A stretch of DNA of 64,000 nt from Bacteroidota bacterium (GTDB taxonomy: Bacteria; Bacteroidota; Ignavibacteria; Ignavibacteriales; Ignavibacteriaceae), in contig JAIUOE010000002.1 in assembly GCA_020161395.1 (NCBI GenBank), positions 310,001 through 374,000 of the forward strand, given 5' to 3'. Of this stretch, positions 57,604-64,000 are shown piece by piece. How positions within the stretch are numbered: position 1 is the first letter of the stretch; each line of letters starts with the position of its first letter. Under the pieces are notes generated by a model, which had not been told where the DNA came from, searched no databases, and saw nothing but the letters and a program-made list of their open reading frames with translations. Both the position numbers and the translations under genes were made by a program.

Positions 57604-59052
57604 TTGGAAAACTCTCTGATTCTCAGGTCACTTACAGAAATCAAGAACTCTGACACAGGATTCCTGCTTGCCTTGCTGCTTACGGCTGCAGTGTCAGCAG
57701 TTATGCCTGCAATGGCAGTCCCGGTTCTTCTCGGGGCGGTTCTCTTCTACGCCCTTATTAAAGCGGGAGGTCGAGAGTTTAATCTTGTAGTGGTCATGCT
57801 TCTCCTCTTTCTTACCAGCAGCACACTCGATCCTTCGTTCCGTGTGGCAGTAATCGTATGGTCACTCGCATCTCTTGCATGGTTTGCATTCGATGATCCG
57901 GAAAAGCATGAGCGGATGAAAATCCCCCGGGGGATAATCCTGTTTGCAGTTTTCACTCTCTTTTTTATTGTACTTTCCTCTCTTGTATCGATAAATCCAA
58001 TAAAAGGACTGTCAGCGGCATTTCGTCAGGCAGTATTCTTTGTTTTTGCGTTTTTGATCTTCATGAATATAAAAAGCCTGAAAGATGTGTATCTCCTGCA
58101 GGCTACCGTCCTGCTCACAGGTTTGATCAACGGATTTGCAATACTCTATTCCATTTTTGCGGGGGGTATCTCGGCACATACATTGCTGGAGGGACCAAGC
58201 AGATTTGGCGGGCTCTTTACGAATATAAATATAAATTTTTCGGGTGTAACTCTCGCTGTCTCTTTCCTGATTATCGTGGCATATTTCTTCCTGAAAAATA
58301 ACCGGAACATGCAGCGAAGGGGATTTCTCCTGGCAATTCTTCTGCCACTCTCCCTGGCATTGTTGATTTCAAATTCCAGAGCCGCACTTCTCGCTGCCTT
58401 CGCCGGTGGTATTACATTCTTTTTGATAGTCTTCCCAAAATACAGGTTCCATTTTTTCGGAGGAGTCATCGTGCTTGTTTTGGCTGCTTTCCTCATTCCT
58501 CCCGTTAACGAGTTTCTTTCGCTGATGCTCCGTTTTGAGCGATTTTTGAATGTAAGGGATCATTTGTGGGCTATGTCGTGGGAATCCATCAAAGACCATC
58601 CTCTGCTTGGCACGGGTCCTGACCAGTTTAAGGACTACTTCTTCAAGTACATGACCGCCTCAGAAGGAAGCTATGCGGAAATGATGATAAAAAGTCTTTA
58701 CAAAGAAGCAGGTGACAGCGGTCTCTCCCATAATTTTTTCCTCTTCAGACAGACAGAACTCGGTCTCCCCGGACTTCTTTCAGCTTTTTGGCTGCCGGGA
58801 ATGTTCATTCTATTCGCTGTAAGGGCAATGAAAGGGTTACGAAATACGGACAGGGATGGTTTTATTCTGGTTGCCGCATCTTTGTCAGTAGGTGTGGGAC
58901 TTTTTGCGAGGTCAGTCTTCGAATCAATAGGAATTCTTACTCACGGATGGCTGATGGTCGACCTTCCGTTCTGGGTTTGCTTTATGGTGATTGTTTATTT
59001 TTACCGGAAGACCCGCCAAATCCAAACAGAAATCCCGAAAAGCTCCCCATAG
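57604..59052 (+). CDS. O-antigen ligase/polymerase-type membrane protein
   Basis: 482 residues with about 12 membrane helices. The likely start is TTG at 57604; no ATG is near. The Wzy_C-like periplasmic loop (about 315-380) has VRDHLWAMSWESIKDHPLLGTG and then LSHNFFLFRQTELGLPGLL, a pattern of O-antigen ligase/polymerase proteins. It joins or polymerises lipid-linked glycans at the periplasmic side. Its last 71 bases overlap the convergent GT2 gene. The 57521-57603 gap shows nothing else. Confidence 0.83.
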   Translation: MENSLILRSLTEIKNSDTGFLLALLLTAAVSAVMPAMAVPVLLGAVLFYALIKAGGREFNLVVVMLLLFLTSSTLDPSFRVAVIVWSLASLAWFAFDDPEKHERMKIPRGIILFAVFTLFFIVLSSLVSINPIKGLSAAFRQAVFFVFAFLIFMNIKSLKDVYLLQATVLLTGLINGFAILYSIFAGGISAHTLLEGPSRFGGLFTNININFSGVTLAVSFLIIVAYFFLKNNRNMQRRGFLLAILLPLSLALLISNSRAALLAAFAGGITFFLIVFPKYRFHFFGGVIVLVLAAFLIPPVNEFLSLMLRFERFLNVRDHLWAMSWESIKDHPLLGTGPDQFKDYFFKYMTASEGSYAEMMIKSLYKEAGDSGLSHNFFLFRQTELGLPGLLSAFWLPGMFILFAVRAMKGLRNTDRDGFILVAASLSVGVGLFARSVFESIGILTHGWLMVDLPFWVCFMVIVYFYRKTRQIQTEIPKSSP

Positions 59053-59905
59053 CATAATAGAAATGCATCATAATAAGAATTGACGGGAGGCTCACCGCCG
59101 GCAGCCCGTATTTCAGAAACTTGCTGAAACTTTCCACCATAACCGCCGTCAGATAAATCCCCAGAATCATCATGAACGAACCGATGGTGAACAATGCGGT
59201 GCGTGAAGAATTGAAAAAATGAAGTATCCCTGTTAACAACAGCAAAGAAATCTGCAAAGTATAGAAGAGTGCCGGAGCAGCCTGTTTAAGACTGTGACTG
59301 AGGGGATCAAGTGCGAAATACTTCCCGTAGTCAAAGTTTTGCTTCTTTAGTTTTATCAGGGTTTTCCTGGTTCTGTAATAGTAAACCAGTTCAGGATAGG
59401 CGAATCCCTTAAACCCTTTTTTCTCCGCCCTGTGATAAAATTCATTGTCCTGGTTCCTGATAAATTTTTCATCGAACAAACCGACCGAATCGAAAACCTC
59501 CTTACGAACGGCAAAGGCACCACTCCCAAATCCGGGAACAGGTTTTGAGACTCCGGATATCCTTTGCCAGTTCCTTCCCAGTCTCGAAAGATGAAACAAC
59601 TGAATCGACCGTTCTATCATGCTCTCAGCTTTTGGAAAATCGTAACATGGTGAGAATATCGATACCTCTTTGTCCCTTTCGGCAACCAGAGCCAGATTTC
59701 TGAAGTAACCGGGATTCAGACTGCTGTGTGCTCCGAGCATCTGTACCAGATCAGCCCCGTGGTCGAGAGCATAGCGGACACCAATATTCAACGCATGGGG
59801 GGTGTATCTTGCAGGATTTTCCAACAGAACAATTTCAATCCCGTCAGAGACTGACTGGCTTACTGTCCACTCGATTTCCTTGTTCTTCGAGCCTGATACA
59901 ACCAC
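58982..59905 (-). CDS. GT2-family glycosyltransferase lacking a normal start
   Basis: 307 residues from a GTG at 59905. The nucleotide-sugar fold continues upstream in frame: codons from about 60010 encode IKIFAVIPVLDDHLSLKTLL, the expected first beta strand and helix of a GT-A fold, and the frame is open to a TAG at 60062-60064, but no ATG, GTG or TTG is found there. The gene thus starts at a rare codon (ATT/ATC/ATA) or is 5'-damaged. Visible motifs: HALNIGVRYALDHGAD, GSGAFAVRKEVFD, and IRNQDNEFYHRAEKKG. C-terminal membrane helices and SFSGFLFGFG end it. Probably surface glycan synthesis. Confidence 0.8.
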   Translation of the reverse strand: MVVSGSKNKEIEWTVSQSVSDGIEIVLLENPARYTPHALNIGVRYALDHGADLVQMLGAHSSLNPGYFRNLALVAERDKEVSIFSPCYDFPKAESMIERSIQLFHLSRLGRNWQRISGVSKPVPGFGSGAFAVRKEVFDSVGLFDEKFIRNQDNEFYHRAEKKGFKGFAYPELVYYYRTRKTLIKLKKQNFDYGKYFALDPLSHSLKQAAPALFYTLQISLLLLTGILHFFNSSRTALFTIGSFMMILGIYLTAVMVESFSKFLKYGLPAVSLPSILIMMHFYYAMGSFSGFLFGFGGSSGKNKQSP

Positions 59906-60111
59906 GACCGAAGTAAGATAACCGGTGTTTTCTTCCGTAAGAATGTTGTTTAATAAAGTTTTTAGGGAAAGATGGTCGTCGAGAACAGGAATTACTGCAA
60001 AAATTTTGATGGCGATATCTGTTTTTGTTAGAAATTTTATTAATTTTCTTTGTAATTTAACCTATGTTTCGTAAATATAAAAAGCTATTAACCATTAATT
60101 GTTGAATTCAC

Positions 60112-61620
60112 TTGAAACAGTACAATCATAGCGGCTCAAAAATTCTTGTTGTTGATGATGATGCAACAAATCTTAAGTACCTTCTTATCAGACTGACACA
60201 GGCAGGATACGAGGTAACCCAGTCACAATCGGGCAATGAAGCACTTCAGATGCTTCAAACTTTTTTACCTGATCTCATCCTCCTCGATATCAAAATGCCG
60301 GGCCTCGACGGTTTTGAGGTTTGCAGGATTGTCAAGGCAATGGAAGAAACTGAGGATATCCCCATAATTTTCCTGACCGCCCTGACTGATACAATCGACA
60401 AGATTAAAGGATTTCAAGCCGGCGGTGTTGATTATGTTACCAAACCGATCAACTTCGATGAGCTTAACGCAAGAATAAATGCACACCTCACTCTCATCAA
60501 ACAGCACAGGGAACTGAAAGCCAGTGAAGCAAAGTTTCAGATGCTCGCAGATTTTTCGTTCGATTTCGAATACTGGCTGAATGACATGAACAAATTCAAC
60601 TATGTTTCTCCCTCTGCAAAAAGAATAACAGGATATGAAGCCTCGGATTTTGAGAACGACCCTGCACTGCTCAGAAGAATAATTCACCCCGAAGACAGAG
60701 AAAAAATCTGGAAGGACATCGAGTCAGGTTTCGATTCCACTGAACCGATTATGCGACAATTCAGAATCGTTACCAAAAGTGGCGAAATCAAGTGGATAGC
60801 CCACAAATCCCTCATCATCACAGATAAAGACGGTAAAAACTACGGCAGAAGAGCTTCAAATCAGGACATCACGACCCTGAAACTCGTCGAGGATGCCCTG
60901 CGCCAGTCGGAACAGGAACTGAAAGCTGCAAATCATTCCAAGGATGAATTCCTTTCAATCCTCGCTCACGACCTCAAGTCCCCGTTTACAGGATTGATTG
61001 GTTTATCAGAGATGATGAACAACTATTATAATGAGCTCAATTCTGATGAAATCCGGGAATTCTCTTCAGGTATTTACGAATCTGCAAAGGTAATCTACGC
61101 CCTCATCGAAAATCTCCTTACCTGGACAAGAATTCAGTCGGGTAAACTGGAGTTTGAACCTTCAGAAACCAATTTAAGAGATGCTGTCAGGGATGTGGTT
61201 TTCGCGAGTGAAACCAGTGCCCTTAAAAAAAACATCACCTTGCTGAACGAGGTTGAACCGGGTGTCAGCATAATTTGCGACAGAAACATGCTTGATATGA
61301 TTTTAAGAAACATTATATCGAATGCGATCAAGTTTACATATTACGGAGGTGAAGTCAGGATCTCAGCCGGGCTGGCGGGCAATTTCGTGAATCTTGTGAT
61401 AAAAGACAGTGGCATGGGAATAACTGCCGAGAATCTTACAAAACTCTTTAAAATGGAGTCAATCATCTCAACCACCGGTACGAACAAGGAACAGGGTTCG
61501 GGTATGGGTCTGCTCCTCACAAAAGATTTTGTTGAAATACAGGGTGGTACGATATTAATTGAAAGCGAACCGGGAGAAGGCACAACTGTCTCTATCTCAT
61601 TGCCGTTACATAAAAAATAA
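60112..61620 (+). CDS. response regulator-PAS-histidine kinase hybrid
   Basis: 502 residues; likely start TTG at 60112. Receiver domain (8-125) with phospho-acceptor Asp59 in LLDIKMPG; PAS/PAC domain (~140-260, HPEDREKIW, RRASNQDIT); HisKA with His286 in LAHDLKSPF; HATPase domain to the end (SNAIKFT, DSGMGI, GSGMGL). No membrane segment, so it is a cytoplasmic relay kinase that would receive phosphate at the N-terminal receiver and sense through PAS. Its partner is not in the window. Confidence 0.92.
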   Translation: MKQYNHSGSKILVVDDDATNLKYLLIRLTQAGYEVTQSQSGNEALQMLQTFLPDLILLDIKMPGLDGFEVCRIVKAMEETEDIPIIFLTALTDTIDKIKGFQAGGVDYVTKPINFDELNARINAHLTLIKQHRELKASEAKFQMLADFSFDFEYWLNDMNKFNYVSPSAKRITGYEASDFENDPALLRRIIHPEDREKIWKDIESGFDSTEPIMRQFRIVTKSGEIKWIAHKSLIITDKDGKNYGRRASNQDITTLKLVEDALRQSEQELKAANHSKDEFLSILAHDLKSPFTGLIGLSEMMNNYYNELNSDEIREFSSGIYESAKVIYALIENLLTWTRIQSGKLEFEPSETNLRDAVRDVVFASETSALKKNITLLNEVEPGVSIICDRNMLDMILRNIISNAIKFTYYGGEVRISAGLAGNFVNLVIKDSGMGITAENLTKLFKMESIISTTGTNKEQGSGMGLLLTKDFVEIQGGTILIESEPGEGTTVSISLPLHKK

Positions 61621-61642
61621 TTTTTATTAATGAACTAATTTT

Positions 61643-61695
61643 CTCCGAAATAAATTAATAATGTAGAGCTTTCTACATCTGTTAATCTTTCGGAG
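61643..61695 (+). promoter_or_regulatory. nested stem-loops covering the abgT ribosome-binding site
   Basis: Outer arms CTCCGAAA (61643-61650) and TTTCGGAG (61688-61695) pair perfectly, and the second arm contains the GGAG ribosome-binding motif five bases before the ATG at 61700. Inside is a second perfect hairpin ATGTAGA/TCTACAT (61661-61667, 61672-61678; loop GCTT). No T-run follows. Confidence 0.55.
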
Positions 61696-61699
61696 TACT

Positions 61700-63226
61700 A
61701 TGTCAACAAAACCGGCTAACGCGGGTATTTGGGATAAATTCCTGAATATCATTGAAAAGGGGGGAAATCTTCTTCCTCATCCTGCAACACTCTTTCTGAT
61801 TTTTGCCATTCTTATCGTAGCCGCTTCCGGAGTGGCTTCCTGGCTTGGGCTTGAGGTTCAACATCCCGCAAAAGACGAGATGATTAAACCCGTCAACCTC
61901 CTTTCGGTTGAAGGTCTTCATTACATCCTTACTTCGATGGTTCATAATTTTACCTCTTTTGCGCCGCTCGGTACGGTGCTCGTAGCACTGCTTGGAATTG
62001 GAGTTGCAGAAGGGAGCGGATTGATGGGCACCGCATTGAGACTGATTGTCATAAAAGCACCCGCAAAAATCCTCACTTTTGTAATCGTTTTTTGCGGTGT
62101 GATGTCAAATGCTGCGAGTGAAGTGGGATATGTTCTTCTGATTCCCCTAGCAGCTATTATTTTTCTCGCTGTGGGAAGACACCCTGTTCTCGGAATCGCA
62201 GCCGCTTTTGCGGGAGTTTCCGGAGGCTACAGCGCCAATCTCCTTCTTGGCACAATCGATCCCCTGCTCGCCGGTCTCTCTCAGGAGGCAGCCCATATCA
62301 TAGAACCCAACTACTCTGTAAACCCGGCAGCAAATTACTACTTCCTCGCAGTCTCGACATTCATTATTGCAGCAGCAGGAACCTGGGTGACAGAAAAACT
62401 TGTTGCCCCACGACTCGGGAAATATACAGGAGACGAAAAACCTGAAGAACTTAAACCTCTAACATCTCTCGAGAAAAAAGGTTTATGGTCGGCTTCTGCT
62501 GTAGTTTTTATTCTTACACTGGTGATCATCGCCGGGCTCGTTCCTGAAAACGGGTATCTTCGCGATCCAAAGACAAACGATATTCTAAAATCACCTTTTA
62601 TGTCGGGAATTGTAGCAATCATTTTTATTGGAGGAGGACTCGCAGGTCTTGCATATGGAATCGCTGCAAAAACGATAAAGAGTGATTCCGATGCCATGAG
62701 AGGGATGAGTAAATCGATGGAAACACTCGGATCATACCTTGTGCTGGTCTTCTTTGCGGCTCAGTTTGTTGCATATTTCAATAAAACAAATCTTGGTTTG
62801 ATAATTGCCGTTGAAGGCTCCACTGTACTGAAGTCACTTAATCTCGGTGAGATTCCCCTGATGATTTCATTCGTTATTCTGACTGCAATACTAAATCTCT
62901 TCATGGGCTCAGCTTCAGCAAAATGGGCAATAATGGCACCTGTTTTCATTCCAATGTTTATGCTGCTGGGTTATTCCCCGGAATTTACGCAGGCAGCTTA
63001 CAGAGTGGGTGACAGCGTCTCGAATGTAATTTCACCCATGATGTCATATTTTGCCCTGATCATAGCAATGATTCAGAAATATGACAAGAATGCCGGATTG
63101 GGGACATTGATATCCACCATGTTACCTTATACCGTGGTATTCTTCATAATCTGGTCGTTGTTGCTCGTGGGATGGGTGGCCCTGGATTTACCCTTGGGTC
63201 CCGGCTCCCGATTGTATTATCCGTGA
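61700..63226 (+). CDS. AbgT-family transporter
   Basis: 508 residues with about 12 membrane segments. Family motifs: [11 protein letters not shown] near residue 23, [56 protein letters not shown] and [17 protein letters not shown]. Members import p-aminobenzoyl-glutamate or export sulfonamide-like drugs. The 79-base upstream gap contains nested stem-loops that could hide its ribosome-binding site. Confidence 0.93.
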   Translation: MSTKPANAGIWDKFLNIIEKGGNLLPHPATLFLIFAILIVAASGVASWLGLEVQHPAKDEMIKPVNLLSVEGLHYILTSMVHNFTSFAPLGTVLVALLGIGVAEGSGLMGTALRLIVIKAPAKILTFVIVFCGVMSNAASEVGYVLLIPLAAIIFLAVGRHPVLGIAAAFAGVSGGYSANLLLGTIDPLLAGLSQEAAHIIEPNYSVNPAANYYFLAVSTFIIAAAGTWVTEKLVAPRLGKYTGDEKPEELKPLTSLEKKGLWSASAVVFILTLVIIAGLVPENGYLRDPKTNDILKSPFMSGIVAIIFIGGGLAGLAYGIAAKTIKSDSDAMRGMSKSMETLGSYLVLVFFAAQFVAYFNKTNLGLIIAVEGSTVLKSLNLGEIPLMISFVILTAILNLFMGSASAKWAIMAPVFIPMFMLLGYSPEFTQAAYRVGDSVSNVISPMMSYFALIIAMIQKYDKNAGLGTLISTMLPYTVVFFIIWSLLLVGWVALDLPLGPGSRLYYP

Positions 63227-63258
63227 GGTAAAAGCTGTTGCAGGATTTATTTTGAGAT

Positions 63259-63308
63259 CCGGGAAGAAGAATTGATTAAATACTGTAGTCAATTCTTCTT
63301 CCGGTTTT
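63259..63308. terminator. terminator between abgT-like gene and convergent esterase gene
   Basis: CCGGGAAGAAGAATTGA (63259-63275) pairs with TCAATTCTTCTTCCGG (63289-63304), with one bulged G, followed by TTTT on the plus strand. It lies between two convergent stops and can serve the plus strand clearly, the minus strand less so. Confidence 0.75.
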
Positions 63309-63319
63309 AAAGTGAGAAG

Positions 63320-64000
63320 TTACAGTTTCAGTATCTTCTTTATATCTTTCATCGATTTGTTCTGCGAGACGAGACTAAAAAACTGGAACTGTTTTTCCAC
63401 ATGGCTCGTCCAGTATTCCCAGTTGTGGTCTCCGGAATCAGCCAGGTTTATATGCGGAATCTTTCTGGCTGCTGCCTCTTTTGCAAAGGAGGAATTGACT
63501 CCAAAAGCAAAATCCTTTTTACCACAGGTAATGAAGATTTTCAGGTTATCTTTCTTCCCTTTGAAACTTTTCAGAAGGTGGATCGCCGAATTCTTTTCCC
63601 AAACCTTTTTGTTTTTTGCATAGTCGCCGAGTCTCTTTTTAATTCCCCAGTTCCCGGAAAATTTGGTGATGTCCAATATTCCGCTCATCGATCCGGCAGC
63701 CTTGAAATAGCCTTCCTTTTTAAGATAAAACGATATGGCACCATGTCCACCCATACTCAAGCCGGTAATAAACCTGTTTTTTTCATCGACCCGGTACTTG
63801 CTCTCGATGAAAGGGACAACCCTTTTCCAAAATGCACTCTCATACTGCAGTTCTTTTCTGTCACTGCTGTTCACATACCAGGAATCATAGTAGCCGTCAG
63901 GAAGTACGATGATCATCTTATACAAGTCAGCAAGTTTCTGAATGTCATAATTTACTTTCCAGTCATAAGACGAACCCGCCCAGCCGTGAAGAAGATAAAC
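63320..64000 (-). CDS. esterase D/FrmB-family alpha/beta hydrolase, 5' end beyond window
   Basis: 227 codons visible; the frame continues open through the right edge, so the N-terminus and signal peptide lie outside. The oxyanion-hole motif VYLLHGWAG is at the edge, nucleophile Ser in GLSMGGHG, catalytic Asp in CGKKDFAFG and His in GDHNWEYW. It belongs to the putative-esterase (Esterase_phd/FrmB) family that includes feruloyl esterases, S-formylglutathione hydrolases and mycolyl transferases. Substrate is not evident; its neighbour is a transporter. Confidence 0.85.
   Translation of the reverse strand, partial: VYLLHGWAGSSYDWKVNYDIQKLADLYKMIIVLPDGYYDSWYVNSSDRKELQYESAFWKRVVPFIESKYRVDEKNRFITGLSMGGHGAISFYLKKEGYFKAAGSMSGILDITKFSGNWGIKKRLGDYAKNKKVWEKNSAIHLLKSFKGKKDNLKIFITCGKKDFAFGVNSSFAKEAAARKIPHINLADSGDHNWEYWTSHVEKQFQFFSLVSQNKSMKDIKKILKL

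Overview
The window looks like a chromosomal segment from a free-living bacterium of the Bacteroidota/Chlorobiota/Ignavibacteriota group, most likely an Ignavibacteria-type organism. The grounds are: two secreted proteins ending in a type IX secretion (T9SS) type A sorting domain (NYPNPF / NFPNPF motif); a gingipain-like C25 peptidase; a Bacteroidota-type promoter (TTG...TATATTTG); and a tetrahydrobiopterin pathway of the kind known from Chlorobium. No rRNA, tRNA, CRISPR array, prophage or transposase was seen. Nearly everything is coding and gene order is compact.

Layout. 1-2920: 5' part of a LamG-domain secreted protein running off the left edge. 3131-8248: a four-gene minus-strand operon, glmS, a cyclic-2,3-diphosphoglycerate-synthetase-like P-loop protein, carbamate kinase, ornithine carbamoyltransferase, closed by a terminator. 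8351-17145: methyltransferase, a 1915-residue C25 peptidase, a Wzi-like outer-membrane protein and a phosphoglycosyl transferase (surface and capsule genes). 17279-21289: SDR reductase, folE, 6-pyruvoyl-tetrahydropterin synthase, peroxiredoxin, phenylalanine hydroxylase, nadA; this holds all three BH4 synthesis steps beside the BH4-using enzyme. 21571-27970: a T9SS-exported deacetylase-like protein, aroB-aroK, a small barrel protein, a PpiD/SurA-type foldase and a TetR regulator.

27967-35078 is one eight-gene phosphate-uptake operon (phnD-phnC-phnE-pstS-pstC-pstA-pstB-phoU) with a PhoP-box-like direct repeat (TTAACA-N5-TTAACA) 83 bases before phnD. 35229-41960 is a defence island: an Abi_2/HEPN-type protein, a candidate short structured RNA with a near-consensus promoter, a 49-codon small ORF, and a res-mod (type III-like) restriction-modification pair, followed by an 8-base tandem repeat.

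42163-57520 is the most unusual part. Two secreted TPR-CHAT (caspase-like) proteins (1872 and 816 residues) are divergent from an operon encoding a secreted protein, a FecR-domain protein, an 810-residue outer-membrane protein, a CHASE2-adenylate cyclase and an RlpA lipoprotein. I read it as a candidate envelope protease/second-messenger system, which is inference. 57604-64000 holds an O-antigen-ligase-type protein overlapping tail-to-tail with a GT2 glycosyltransferase that lacks a normal start, a response-regulator/histidine kinase, an AbgT transporter whose ribosome-binding site may be held in a stem-loop, and the 3' part of an esterase running off the right edge.
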